Below, piece after piece: positions 20,790-29,904 of a stretch of 64,000 nucleotides of DNA. The DNA lies in assembly GCA_947258875.1 (NCBI GenBank), contig CAMYKB010000002.1, forward strand, positions 60,647 to 124,646, given 5' to 3'. Position numbers and translations under genes: made by a program. The notes beneath the pieces are model-generated. The model ran no database searches and was not told the origin of the DNA. It saw nothing but the letters and a program-made list of their open reading frames with translations. The first letter of the stretch is position 1. Each line of letters begins with the position of its first letter. The DNA comes from an uncultured Gammaproteobacteria bacterium (lineage in GTDB: Bacteria > Pseudomonadota > Gammaproteobacteria > CAMYKB01).

Positions 20790-21296
20790 CTAAAGAAAAC
20801 TTCCGCCTTGATAGTATCGGTCCCGCCAATAGGGTTTATCCAGGTTGCTGCGTTGCACCTGTTTGCCTGTCGAAGGTGCATGAATAAAATCGCCATCACC
20901 CAGATAGATCCCCACATGATCAATGCCGCGACCATTGAGCTTGAAAAACACTACGTCGCCTGGCTGTAGTCTTTTCTTGTGCGTTGTCTGGCTTGCGCTG
21001 AATTGCAAACGGGTGGTCCTTGGTATAGTTATTCCAGCATTTTGATAGCTGTAATTTACCAGGCCGCTGCAATCAAACCCCTGTCTATCATTGCCACCGT
21101 AGCGATAAGGTGTTCCCAGCATGCTTAACGCATGCATGATGATTTCATTGCGCGCGCTGGTTACAGAAAGATTGCTATTCGCTTTTATAGTATTGTTGCT
21201 GCAGGCGGCTTGTATGCCCAGGAGTGCGCTGACAAAAACGTATGCCAACAGGCGTATCTGAGAGGGGAATGAATTAAGCTGGGAATATCGTGTCAT
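20790..21296 (-). CDS. NlpC/P60-family cell-wall peptidase, predicted lipoprotein
   Basis: A cysteine endopeptidase of about 168 residues, probably cleaving D-Glu-meso-DAP bonds in peptidoglycan. The catalytic triad is visible as Cys76 in GFDCSGLV, His127 in GIDHVGIY and His139 in DFIHAPS. The ATG at 21296 gives a short lipoprotein signal with lipobox IQAAC (Cys32). The open frame extends another 45 codons upstream, but that would bury the signal sequence, so I reject it. The domain matches Spr/MepS-type hydrolases. It is divergent from the PBP1b gene across a 291-bp gap in which I see no convincing gene. Confidence 0.9.
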   Translation of the reverse strand: MTRYSQLNSFPSQIRLLAYVFVSALLGIQAACSNNTIKANSNLSVTSARNEIIMHALSMLGTPYRYGGNDRQGFDCSGLVNYSYQNAGITIPRTTRLQFSASQTTHKKRLQPGDVVFFKLNGRGIDHVGIYLGDGDFIHAPSTGKQVQRSNLDKPYWRDRYYQGGSFL

Positions 21297-21587
21297 ACCA
21301 TAGATGTCCAAAACCAGCGATGCAGAACCATAATGTACCAAATCCTGAAGCCATGAGGAATGGTGATGCATGCTACCGATGAGACGATAATGTCTTATCC
21401 TAGTGCATTGTGGGGGGTTTCGCAGATTCATGCTGTTACATAAGATATGCTATGCATCCAGTAAAACCAGACAGGAATGTGCCATGATGTTGTTACCAAA
21501 CCTGTCCTGCCAGGCTTCTTTGCACTGGCCGGACGGCAGCTGTCATGGAAGAAGAAATAGAGAGAGCCACCCGAACTTGCAGTGATT

Positions 21588-23963
21588 ATGGCGAAATCCA
21601 GTCAACCCCGATTACGCGCCCCAAAACGCAGTAAATCAAAACGTCGTGCCGGCAAACGGCGCAACATCAAACGTAAGTCGCCCCGTCGCTGGGGGCGGCT
21701 TGCCTTCGCTATTATCATTCTGGGCGTTAGCGCCGCTATTATTTATGCCGCTTTCCTTGATGTGGAGATCCGTCGTCAATTTGAGGGAAAGCGCTGGGCA
21801 TTGCCGGCGCGCGTATTTGCGCGTCCATTGGAACTGTATGCTGATCAGGAACTGACCGCGCAAGCGCTGGAGCAGGAACTGCGTTTACTGCGTTATCGCA
21901 AGTCCGAGCGGACAGCTGCTACCGGGACATACAGCCGTCATGGGCAACGCATAACCATTAATTCGCGTGGTTTTATGTTTTGGGATGGTGAAGAGCCGGC
22001 GCAAGGTATGCGGGTCGATTTTAGTGATGGCCGAGTTTCTGGCGTACGTGATAGCAGTGACGGTTCTGAATTAGGTCTGGTGCGGCTGGAACCAGTGCCG
22101 ATTGCCAATATCTACCCGACACACAAGGAAGATCGGATCTTGGTGCAACTTGACCAGGTGCCGCAATTATTGATCTATGCACTGATGTCGGTCGAAGATC
22201 GGCGTTTCTATGATCATAACGGGCTTGATTTCACCGGTCTCGCGCGCGCCATGTTGGCTAATCTAAAAGCGAGACGTGCAGTTCAGGGTGGCAGCACACT
22301 GACCCAGCAATTAGTGAAAAATTTCTTCCTCAGTAATGAACGTACCTTAAGACGCAAAGTCAATGAGGCCATTATGGCTTTGTTGCTGGAATGGCACTAC
22401 AGCAAGGATGAGATCCTCCAGGCCTATATAAATGAGATCTATCTTGGTCAGGATGGACAGCGCGCAATCCATGGCTTTGCGCTGGCAAGTCAGTTTTATT
22501 TTGAACGTGGTTTGAATGAACTGCAGACAGAGCAGATCGCGTTGCTGGTTGCGCTGGTGAAAGGGCCGTCTTATTACGAGCCACGCCGCCACCCGCAACG
22601 CGCCAAGCAGCGCCGTGACCTGGTGCTGGATTTGATGGAAAAAAATAAATTCATTGGGCCTGTGGAGGCGGCACAGGCAAAAGCCAGTGCTCTCAGTGTT
22701 ACCCGTGCAGCGCCTTCGGGCACTACGCCATTTCCAGCATTCGTGCAACTGGTGCGACAGCAACTAGCGCGCGACTATCAAGAAGAAGATTTGCGTTCAG
22801 AGGGGCTGGTGATCTTTACTTCGCTCGACCCATTGACCCAGGTGAAAGCGGAACGCGCGATGAAAAAGCGCCTGCAGGATCTGGAGAGGCAGCGCGGTCT
22901 GGCGCAAGATGAATTGCAGGCAGCGGTAGTTATTAGCGGTGTCGATACAGGAGAAGTGCTTGCCCTGATCGGTGGGCGTGATCCACAATATGCGGGCTTC
23001 AATCGCGCGCTGGAAGCACAACGTCCGGTGGGATCGTTAATTAAGCCAGTAGTGTATCTTACTGCCTTGAATAATCCCCGTGACTATACCTTGGCGACAT
23101 TGCTGGATGATGAACCTCTGACCCTGGCTGCGGCCAGCGATCAGCCATGGTCACCTGAAAACTATGACCATGAATACCATGGGCAGGTAATGCTGCGCGA
23201 TGCCCTGGTTTATTCTTATAATGTTTCTACAGCGCGTTTGGGGCTGGCGGTCGGTCTGGAAGGTATTATCGCAAACCTGCAGCGTATGGGTTTGACACGA
23301 CCGGTGGAGCCATACCCCTCACTTTTGCTGGGTGCAGTCGACTTATCACCTTTTGAGGTTAGCCAGCTTTACCAGTCGATTGCTGCTTCCGGTTATCGTG
23401 TGCCATTATCGGCGATTCGCGCGGTTGTAGACAGTGAGGGAAGACCGCTGCAACGTTATCCACTGAAGCTTGAAAAGGCAGTTGACCCGGCATCTGTATA
23501 CCTTGTCACTGCAGCCATGCATGAAGTCACGCGCCAGGGTACGGCGAGGAGTTTGCAGTATGATTTACCGCAGCAATTAAAAGTGGCCGGTAAGACAGGC
23601 ACCACCAATGAACTGCGTGATAGCTGGTTTGCGGGCTTTTCCGATGAGCACTTGATGGTAGTCTGGGTAGGGCGGGATAATAATCAGCCCAGTGGATTGA
23701 CGGGTTCGAGTGGTGCACTGAGGGTGTGGGCGGATATCATGCGCAGTATTCCGACACGTTCACTGAATATGGAAATGCCGGATAATGTCGAATGGCAACT
23801 CATTGATCCTCTCACGGGTTTGCTGGCTGACGATTATTGTGCCGGCGCGCAGTGGCTGCCTTTCGTGAAAGGCTCACAGCCTGTTGAGCAGGCGCCTTGT
23901 ACCCATGATCTGGGCGGCACGGTCAACAAGACACTGAAATGGTTTAAAGGTTTATTCAATTGA
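21588..23963 (+). CDS. mrcB: Class A penicillin-binding protein 1B (bifunctional transglycosylase/transpeptidase)
   Basis: A 791-residue peptidoglycan synthase. The cytoplasmic tail is strongly basic (KRSKSKRRAGKRR), followed by one transmembrane segment near residues 38-58 and a UB2H-like region. The GT51 glycosyltransferase domain has the catalytic Glu203 in EDRRFYDH and the GGSTLTQQLVKNFF motif. The transpeptidase domain has Ser483 in GSLIKP (SxxK), SYNVS (SxN) and KTGTTNE (KTG). The UB2H segment points to PBP1b, not PBP1a. The ATG at 21588 is preferred over GTG 21582. Its end overlaps the start of a TPR lipoprotein gene by 4 bp. Confidence 0.94.
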   Translation: MAKSSQPRLRAPKRSKSKRRAGKRRNIKRKSPRRWGRLAFAIIILGVSAAIIYAAFLDVEIRRQFEGKRWALPARVFARPLELYADQELTAQALEQELRLLRYRKSERTAATGTYSRHGQRITINSRGFMFWDGEEPAQGMRVDFSDGRVSGVRDSSDGSELGLVRLEPVPIANIYPTHKEDRILVQLDQVPQLLIYALMSVEDRRFYDHNGLDFTGLARAMLANLKARRAVQGGSTLTQQLVKNFFLSNERTLRRKVNEAIMALLLEWHYSKDEILQAYINEIYLGQDGQRAIHGFALASQFYFERGLNELQTEQIALLVALVKGPSYYEPRRHPQRAKQRRDLVLDLMEKNKFIGPVEAAQAKASALSVTRAAPSGTTPFPAFVQLVRQQLARDYQEEDLRSEGLVIFTSLDPLTQVKAERAMKKRLQDLERQRGLAQDELQAAVVISGVDTGEVLALIGGRDPQYAGFNRALEAQRPVGSLIKPVVYLTALNNPRDYTLATLLDDEPLTLAAASDQPWSPENYDHEYHGQVMLRDALVYSYNVSTARLGLAVGLEGIIANLQRMGLTRPVEPYPSLLLGAVDLSPFEVSQLYQSIAASGYRVPLSAIRAVVDSEGRPLQRYPLKLEKAVDPASVYLVTAAMHEVTRQGTARSLQYDLPQQLKVAGKTGTTNELRDSWFAGFSDEHLMVVWVGRDNNQPSGLTGSSGALRVWADIMRSIPTRSLNMEMPDNVEWQLIDPLTGLLADDYCAGAQWLPFVKGSQPVEQAPCTHDLGGTVNKTLKWFKGLFN

Positions 23964-24472
23964 CGTTACTATCCGTTAAGCATATTGGCATCATGTTCAG
24001 CCTATTGTTGTTGCTGCAAGGCTGTGCATCATCAATCTATAACCTGCCGGAGCCTGAACCATCGATGCCACCTCCGCTGCCGGAAGCAACGCCGTCATTG
24101 CCGCAGGCAGAACCGCCGCTATCGACACAAAAACAGGTGGCCGCTCCCAGCAAGGCAGTGGTAGCCCTGCTGGCTAAGGCTGACAACGCCCGCCACAGCG
24201 GGCAGCTGGAGTTGGCGGCAGCCAATCTGGAGCGTGCGGTGCGCATCGCACCCAAGGATCCATTGCCCTGGCAACGTCTCGCGCAGCTCCGCCTGGAGCA
24301 AGGAGATGCACGCCAGGCTGAGACCCTGGCCAATAAATCCAACAGTCTGGCAGCCGGTTCGCACGGAATCATACGACGCAATTGGCAGATCATTGCTGAG
24401 GCAAGACGTCTGGAAGGCGATACCCAGGGTGCATTGCGTGCCGAGCGTAAACTGCGCGAACTCGATCTGTAA
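23960..24472 (+). CDS. TPR-repeat lipoprotein downstream of PBP1b
   Basis: A 170-residue lipoprotein with signal sequence and lipobox LQGC. A proline-rich linker (residues about 28-58) is followed by tetratricopeptide-like helices (ALLAKADNARHSGQLELAAANLERAVRIAPKDPLPWQRLAQLRLEQGDARQAETLA). It starts at TTG 23960, overlapping the mrcB stop. The known outer-membrane activator of PBP1b in E. coli is the lipoprotein LpoB, which has a different fold; PBP1a's activator LpoA contains an N-terminal TPR domain. Because of the overlap with mrcB, this could be an accessory factor for PBP1b, but that is inference. Confidence 0.8.
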   Translation: MTLLSVKHIGIMFSLLLLLQGCASSIYNLPEPEPSMPPPLPEATPSLPQAEPPLSTQKQVAAPSKAVVALLAKADNARHSGQLELAAANLERAVRIAPKDPLPWQRLAQLRLEQGDARQAETLANKSNSLAAGSHGIIRRNWQIIAEARRLEGDTQGALRAERKLRELDL

Positions 24473-24484
24473 TAGCACGAACAC

Positions 24485-26425
24485 ATGTTGAACAGTCATG
24501 ACGTGCTTGATGAGCAAGGCCCCCTGCGCCAGTTGTTGGACGGTTTCAGGCCTCGCCCCCAACAGCTGGAGATGGCCGCTGCGGTTGAACGCGCGATTGC
24601 TGAAACCACTACGCTGATAGTGGAGGCAGGTACTGGTGTCGGTAAAACCTTCGCCTACCTGGCACCGGCGCTCAATTCGGGTAAAAAGGTGCTTATCTCC
24701 ACGGGTACCAAACACTTGCAGGACCAGCTGTATCATAAAGATCTGCCCGTAATGCGTAGGGCCATCGGCGTGCCGGTGGTTACGGCCTTATTGAAAGGAC
24801 GCGCCAATTATCTGTGCCTGCACCGCCTCGCACAGACCGAATTTGAGCAACAACACAGCCGCGAGAAAAAGGTCTTGCTGCATGAACTGGCTGATGCCAG
24901 GGAATGGTCCCGGCATACCAGTAGCGGAGACATTGCTGAATTGTCTGCTATCTCCGAGGATTCCATCCTGTGGCCCTACATTACCTCGACCACCGATAAC
25001 TGTCTTGGCCAGGAATGTCCGGATTACCAGGACTGCTTTGTTGTCAAGGCGCGCCGTGCTGCACAGGAAGCCGATGTGGTGGTCATTAACCACCATTTGT
25101 TTTTTGCGGATCTAGCCCTTAAAGAGGAAGGCTTCGGCGAGTTATTGCCCAGCGCCAATGCTGTAATCCTGGATGAGGCGCATCAGTTGCCGGATATCGC
25201 GACACATTTTTTCGGCAGTGGCGTCAGCAGTCGGCAGCTGGCTGAACTGGCCTACGATAGTGTGACCGAACAGGTCAAAGAAGCACCTGAAGCGATCGAA
25301 TTGCGTTCCCATGCCGATGCACTGAATAAGGCGGTGCAGGACATGCGGCTAGCTATGGGTCGAAGCGAACAGCGCGGTGCCTGGCGCGCATTGAAGAACA
25401 AGCCGCAAGTAAAACAAGCGTTGCAGCAGTTGCAAGAAAATTTGCAACTCGTTAACGACGCGTTGCAAGCTCTGGCAGAGCGCGGCAAGGGGCTTGCCAA
25501 CTGTGCGCGCCGCGCGCAGTTGCTTTGTGAGCGCCTGGATGCCATGCAGCAGGATTCAGAAACCACAGTGCAGTGGTATGAAACCTTCCGTCGCAGTTTC
25601 GTACTACGCATGACACCGTTGGATATCGGCGGTACTTTTCAAAATTATATGCAGACGTATCCCTGTAGCTGGGTATTCACCTCGGCCACCCTGGCGGTGG
25701 GTGAACAATTTGTTCATTTTACCCAACGTCTGGGTCTGGCCGATGCTGAATGCCTGCAGCTGGACAGCCCGTACGATTATGCCAACAATACGTTATGTTA
25801 TATGCCGCAAGGTTTGCCGGAGCCCAATGATAGTGGCTACACAAAAGCGGTGATTGAGAAAGCCTTGCCCGTCATTAACGCCAGCGCCGGGCGTGCCTTC
25901 CTATTATTTACCAGTCATCGCGCCCTGCGGGAAGCGGCAGATCTGCTGGCAGAGTGTTTACCTTACCCCATGTTGGTACAGGGCACTGCGCCGCGCCGTG
26001 AATTATTGCAACAGTTTCGTGATGCCGGAAATGCCGTGTTACTGGGAACCAGCAGTTTCTGGGAAGGGGTCGATGTGCGTGGCGAGGCATTGAGTCTGGT
26101 AGTTATCGATAAGCTACCGTTCGCATCACCGGGAGAACCCATATTACAGGCCCGCCTGGAAGCATTGCGAGCGCAAGGTGGAAACCCGTTTATGGATATT
26201 CAATTGCCGCATGCGGTTATCACGTTGAAACAAGGCGTCGGCCGACTGATTCGGGGCGAAAATGATACAGGCGTGCTGATGCTATGTGATCCGCGTCTGC
26301 GTACCAAAGCGTATGGCAAGGTATTTCTTAACAGTCTGCCAGATATGACGGTCACCAACAATGCGTCTGATGTCGAATCCTTCTTCCGTAACAATGAGTG
26401 CACTGATGAAGCTGTTGGCGGTTGA
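24485..26425 (+). CDS. DinG/YoaA-family iron-sulfur ATP-dependent DNA helicase
   Basis: A 646-residue XPD-like superfamily 2 helicase. Walker A is GTGVGKT at residues 49-55 and the DEAH box is at 230-233. Four cysteines between them (Cys111, Cys173, Cys178, Cys184) are spaced as the 4Fe-4S ligands of this family. Helicase motif VI appears as QGVGRLIRG near the C-terminus. The size fits E. coli YoaA (636 residues) better than DinG (716). Such enzymes unwind forked DNA and act in repair, and YoaA works with the HolC subunit of DNA polymerase III. The tsaB start codon lies inside its last 20 bases, an arrangement seen for yoaA-tsaB in E. coli. Confidence 0.92.
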   Translation: MLNSHDVLDEQGPLRQLLDGFRPRPQQLEMAAAVERAIAETTTLIVEAGTGVGKTFAYLAPALNSGKKVLISTGTKHLQDQLYHKDLPVMRRAIGVPVVTALLKGRANYLCLHRLAQTEFEQQHSREKKVLLHELADAREWSRHTSSGDIAELSAISEDSILWPYITSTTDNCLGQECPDYQDCFVVKARRAAQEADVVVINHHLFFADLALKEEGFGELLPSANAVILDEAHQLPDIATHFFGSGVSSRQLAELAYDSVTEQVKEAPEAIELRSHADALNKAVQDMRLAMGRSEQRGAWRALKNKPQVKQALQQLQENLQLVNDALQALAERGKGLANCARRAQLLCERLDAMQQDSETTVQWYETFRRSFVLRMTPLDIGGTFQNYMQTYPCSWVFTSATLAVGEQFVHFTQRLGLADAECLQLDSPYDYANNTLCYMPQGLPEPNDSGYTKAVIEKALPVINASAGRAFLLFTSHRALREAADLLAECLPYPMLVQGTAPRRELLQQFRDAGNAVLLGTSSFWEGVDVRGEALSLVVIDKLPFASPGEPILQARLEALRAQGGNPFMDIQLPHAVITLKQGVGRLIRGENDTGVLMLCDPRLRTKAYGKVFLNSLPDMTVTNNASDVESFFRNNECTDEAVGG

Positions 26426-27110
26426 CACAGCGACGGAAGCTTGCTCGGCGGCGCTGCTGATAGATGACGATGTTATCGCGCGGTATCAAGTGGCGCCGCG
26501 TGAACATACTCAACTGATATTGCCGATGTGTGATGCATTGTTGTCAGAGGCGGGAATAACCACTGCACAACTCGATGCCGTTGCCTTCGGGCGGGGGCCA
26601 GGCTCGTTCACAGGTGTTCGCATCGCTGCTGGTGTTGCGCAGGGTATCGCCTTTGCTCACGACCTTCCGGTGTTGTGTATCTCCACATTGGCAGTGCTGG
26701 CGCAACAAGTGGTTGCAAATAAAAATGCCACAAAAGTACTGGCCTGCATCGATGCACGCATGCAGGAAATCTATTGGGCGGCTTATGAGAGTGATGAGCA
26801 GGGCATGGCTTCCCTGGTAGGCAAGGAAATGGTTGTGCCACCCGCGAATGTGCAGCTTCCGCGAGGGCAGGGTTGGCACGGTGCTGGTAGTGGTTGGCAA
26901 AGCTACACGGATATCCTTGTGCAACGCATGCAAGGCCAGCTGGTTGCCTGGGATGGTGCCTTGTTACCGGACGCACGTTACATGCTGCGTCTCGCGCAAC
27001 AGGCTTATACAAGAGGCGAAGCCGTTACTGCCGATAGGGCGCAGCCCATCTATCTGCGTGACAAGGTCGCGAATAAGCCCGCGAAAAAACCAGCGTTATC
27101 AAAACACTGA
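26406..27110 (+). CDS. tsaB: tRNA threonylcarbamoyladenosine biosynthesis protein TsaB
   Basis: A 234-residue ASKHA-fold protein needed, with TsaC, TsaD and TsaE, for the t6A37 modification of ANN-decoding tRNAs. It starts MKLLAVDTATEACSAAL, as expected, and carries the FGRGPGSFTGVRIAAGVAQG block. Upstream in-frame ATGs (26361 and 26394) would add residues not found in the family, so 26406 is taken as start, giving a 20-bp overlap with the helicase gene. The C-terminal region is basic (KPAKKPALSKH). Downstream lies a decayed gene. Confidence 0.94.
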   Translation: MKLLAVDTATEACSAALLIDDDVIARYQVAPREHTQLILPMCDALLSEAGITTAQLDAVAFGRGPGSFTGVRIAAGVAQGIAFAHDLPVLCISTLAVLAQQVVANKNATKVLACIDARMQEIYWAAYESDEQGMASLVGKEMVVPPANVQLPRGQGWHGAGSGWQSYTDILVQRMQGQLVAWDGALLPDARYMLRLAQQAYTRGEAVTADRAQPIYLRDKVANKPAKKPALSKH

Positions 27111-27186
27111 TAATAAGACATGTATAGTGCCGTATCTGGTTTGTATGACTATTTTAATGTTTCACGTTATCGGGGGTAGGTGTACC

Positions 27187-27489
27187 TTGAAGCAAATAGT
27201 TGCACCGCTGTTAACGGCTCGGCTCGTATTGTTGGCCTAGCTGTTGTTAAGCGGAGCCGCTTCTGCTGAGGTATTACAAATATGTTGATAAGAGTAGACG
27301 CATTCATTACTCGGATACAAAGCCTGCCAACGTCGAGCGGCGTGAAATCGACGCCGCATTACGAGTGCCAGGGGCAAACGCGACTTTAAGAAACTCCAGG
27401 GACACGGTGTGCCGATTATCCTGGTTGGTAAACAGCGCATGGACGGTTTCAGTGAAGGCATTTTTGAAGCTATGTTAACAGGCAAGTGA
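27187..27489 (+). pseudogene. Decayed DUF4124-glutaredoxin fusion gene
   Basis: Three gene pieces in two frames remain here. TTG 27187 opens a signal-peptide-like frame that hits TAG at 27238-27240; beyond the stop the same frame continues LLLSGAASAEV. A one-base shift near 27274 then gives YKYVDKSRRIHYSDTKPANV, a clear DUF4124 signature. After residues matching a DUF4124 linker, a second shift near 27380 gives FKKLQGHGVPIILVG and RMDGFSEGIFEAML, the C-terminal half of a glutaredoxin domain, ending at TGA 27487-27489. The CxxC half of the glutaredoxin domain is missing, implying an internal deletion. Intact relatives (DUF4124 plus glutaredoxin) occur in many Gammaproteobacteria. A sequencing error could explain a single shift but not the combined damage. 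Confidence 0.8.
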
Positions 27490-27498
27490 GCCTGGTGG

Positions 27499-28137
27499 TT
27501 ACAGTGCTCCATTTTCCTCCAGCAATTGCCTGGCCGCTTCAGCTATGCGCCTATATCCGGGGTCGTTCGGGTGTATTGGGTCTGATTTAAGTTTCTTTGT
27601 ACCGAGTACGGTAGGTATGGTGTCGGTGTTGATTGGCAGGTTGTGCTCGGTAGCCAGCTCGGCATATACATCAGCAGATGTCAGGAACAGCCCCGGCTCA
27701 GGCACACCAAACAGTATCACATCCATATCGCGGGACCTGATCAATTGAATCATCCGTAAAAGGTTTTGCCGTGTCGCAGCATGATTTTGCTTGCGCAAAA
27801 AATCATTACCGCCATGAATAAGAATCACGAGTTGTGGTGTAAATTCATCCAGTACAGCGGGCAGCCGTGTAACACCCTGTTGCGTGATTTCACCCGGGAT
27901 GCCCGCGTTGATTACCTGCTTGTTGATCAGGTTACTGAGTAACTGTGGATAGTCATGTCCCTTTGTCGCGCCAGTACCGTAGGTCAGGCTGTCGCCGAAG
28001 GCGAGTATCACGGCATCATCTGCAAGCGGCCGTAAGCCTGGTGGGTCGGAACACGCGGTTGGCAGAAAACTGACAACAAGGACGGTTAATAAGCTGATAA
28101 TATGATGACGATGTTCCTGCTTAATCATTTGTCTCAT
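27499..28137 (-). CDS. SGNH/GDSL lysophospholipase/arylesterase (TesA-like), predicted lipoprotein
   Basis: A 212-residue SGNH hydrolase. Block I is AFGDSLTYG with nucleophile Ser50, block III is IHGGNDFLR, and the catalytic Asp/His are in DPIHPNDPGYRRIAE near the C-terminus. These are TesA-type features (thioesterase I, lysophospholipase L1, arylesterase). In place of the cleaved signal of E. coli TesA this protein has a lipobox-like end, LPTAC (Cys29), so it may stay membrane-anchored. The open frame runs about 60 codons further upstream into truD, but ATG 28137 gives a normal signal peptide and leaves a 19-bp gap to the divergent truD. Confidence 0.9.
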   Translation of the reverse strand: MRQMIKQEHRHHIISLLTVLVVSFLPTACSDPPGLRPLADDAVILAFGDSLTYGTGATKGHDYPQLLSNLINKQVINAGIPGEITQQGVTRLPAVLDEFTPQLVILIHGGNDFLRKQNHAATRQNLLRMIQLIRSRDMDVILFGVPEPGLFLTSADVYAELATEHNLPINTDTIPTVLGTKKLKSDPIHPNDPGYRRIAEAARQLLEENGAL

Positions 28138-28156
28138 ACCTGATCCGGTTATATCA

Positions 28157-29224
28157 ATGAATTCGAATATGCTCCCCTTTAGTGATGCTGTGCCGTTAAC
28201 GGCGGGGCAGATTCGTGTCCAGGATGAAGATTTCAGTGTTGAGGAAATTATGCCGGTCACCCCTTGTGGTGAAGGAGAACATATCTGGTTACAGTTGCGC
28301 AAGCGAGGCATGAATACCAACTATCTTGCAAACCTGTTGGCCCGGGCTGCAGGTGTGCATCAACGCGATGTGGGTGTCGCGGGCCTCAAGGACCGGCATG
28401 CAATCACCACGCAATGGTTCAGCGTTTATCAACCCAAACCCATCGATGTCAATTGGCATGCGGTACTGCCCGCAGAAGTTGAGGTGCTGTCAGTGGCGCG
28501 CCATGAACGCAAATTACGCCGTGGCAGCCTTAAAGGTAATCGTTTTGAAATTCGCGTACGGGACATCGACGGTGATATGGAGTTGCTGGAAAGGCGTCTG
28601 ACGTCTATCGCTGCCGAGGGTGTGCCGAATTATTTTGGCGAACAACGCTTTGGGCATCACGGTGGCAATCTCGATAAGGCCGTGGCGATGTTTGCGGGCA
28701 AGTATAGGCCGCGCGACCGCAAGACACGCGGTTTGTATTTGTCAGCGGCGCGTTCATTTCTATTCAATCGCATTTTGGCTATACGCGTGGAGCAGGATAA
28801 CTGGAACCGGGCTTTGTCCGGTGACGCCTTTCAGTTAGCTGGCAGTCAGAGTTTTTTCGTACAAGACATCATCGATGATGATACCAGGGCGCGGATTACA
28901 TCACATGATATTCACCCGACAGGCGCCTTGTGGGGACGTGGCGCAGCCATTCCGCGCGCTGAGGCGCTGGAATTGGAAAACCACTGCCTTAAAGCCTATG
29001 CGGACTTGCGTGCAGGCCTGGAGATGGCCGGTTTGGAGCAGGCGCGACGCGCACTGCGCCTGGATGTGGGCGAGCTGTGTTGGGACATTGATACTGACGC
29101 CCGTGTAGTGATGCTGCGATTTGTGCTACCGTCGGGTACGTATGCCACTACGGTACTGCGGGAAGTGGTCGATTACACAGAGACGCAACCGGACAGGGCT
29201 CAAAGTGCGCGTAACAGTACGTAA
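28157..29224 (+). CDS. truD: tRNA pseudouridine(13) synthase
   Basis: A 355-residue TruD, which isomerises U13 of tRNA(Glu). The catalytic Asp79 is in the family motif GLKDRHA. Other signatures are QVRDEDFSVEE-like residues 20-30, the G.PNYFG.QRFG block (VPNYFGEQRFGHHGGNL) and GALWG. The protein is of normal length and complete. It is divergent from the TesA-like gene and convergent with the Smr gene, whose stop lies 25 bp inside its 3-prime end. In many Gammaproteobacteria truD lies with ispF, surE and pcm; here surE-pcm follow just beyond the Smr gene. Confidence 0.95.
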   Translation: MNSNMLPFSDAVPLTAGQIRVQDEDFSVEEIMPVTPCGEGEHIWLQLRKRGMNTNYLANLLARAAGVHQRDVGVAGLKDRHAITTQWFSVYQPKPIDVNWHAVLPAEVEVLSVARHERKLRRGSLKGNRFEIRVRDIDGDMELLERRLTSIAAEGVPNYFGEQRFGHHGGNLDKAVAMFAGKYRPRDRKTRGLYLSAARSFLFNRILAIRVEQDNWNRALSGDAFQLAGSQSFFVQDIIDDDTRARITSHDIHPTGALWGRGAAIPRAEALELENHCLKAYADLRAGLEMAGLEQARRALRLDVGELCWDIDTDARVVMLRFVLPSGTYATTVLREVVDYTETQPDRAQSARNST

Positions 29225-29751
29225 AGAGCGCCGGTGCCGCCATCGACCGGGCGCGCCGAACAAAATGCCAGCACCTCATCGCGCCTACTCAGCAGGCGGC
29301 TCACCAAGGGTTTCAAGACGGGTCCCTGATTGTCGGAACGATGCCCCTTGCCATGGATAATGCGTACGCAGCGGGTACGTTCGTTGCGAGCTGCGGTGAG
29401 GAATTCAGCCAAAGACTGTGCCGCTTCTTCCGCCCTCTGGCCATGTAAGTCCAGTTCTATTTCGATACGGTATTGACCCTTTTTCAGTTTGCGCAACACT
29501 GACTTCTGTAACCCGGGGCGAGAGTAATCGAGTTGGTCGCCCGGCTGCAGTTCTGAGGCATCATAGTCATAGCTAAGGATTTCCTGCATCACTCGGGCCT
29601 GATCTATGCGCGTTTGTTCGGGGGCAGGCCTGGGTTTGGGGGTATCGTGATTCACTTTATCGGTTCGCAGACGCTTGACGTCCGACATCGATTCGCGGAA
29701 CAGGCTGTATTCGTTATCATTGTCTGGTGTTGTTTTCGGCATGCTGAACAT
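29200..29751 (-). CDS. Smr-domain protein (SmrA/YdaL-like)
   Basis: A 183-residue protein with an N-terminal polar region rich in charged residues and a C-terminal Smr domain (residues about 95-180). The domain carries the DLHG motif (ELDLHGQRAEEA) and the HGKG motif (RIIHGKGHRSDN) typical of this nicking-endonuclease-like fold. Stand-alone Smr proteins of this size in Proteobacteria are called SmrA or SmrB. E. coli SmrB cleaves mRNA at collided ribosomes, but the assignment of this one to either is not certain. ATG 29742 (MPKTTPD) is an alternative start. It overlaps the truD 3-prime end by 25 bp, antisense. Confidence 0.9.
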   Translation of the reverse strand: MFSMPKTTPDNDNEYSLFRESMSDVKRLRTDKVNHDTPKPRPAPEQTRIDQARVMQEILSYDYDASELQPGDQLDYSRPGLQKSVLRKLKKGQYRIEIELDLHGQRAEEAAQSLAEFLTAARNERTRCVRIIHGKGHRSDNQGPVLKPLVSRLLSRRDEVLAFCSARPVDGGTGALYVLLRAL

Positions 29752-29904
29752 CCGCTGATGGTCTGCTCTATGTGTCTGTAAGGCGCTTTGCAGTATAGTG
29801 AGACATCATATAACAGGGTTGCGGTTAAAAGTGTGCTGTTTTCCGGTGGATCGGCGACAATTCACCCATATCAGAGCCCAACAATCAGCATTAAACCATC
29901 AATC

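Noticed and set aside
21297..21587. Open frames in the gap between the NlpC/P60 gene and mrcB
   Set aside because: Short, no ribosome-binding site, no recognisable protein features; treated as a divergent promoter region.
28138..28320. Long N-terminal extension of the TesA-like gene overlapping truD
   Set aside because: It would place about 60 non-homologous residues before a good signal peptide; it is antisense shadow of truD.
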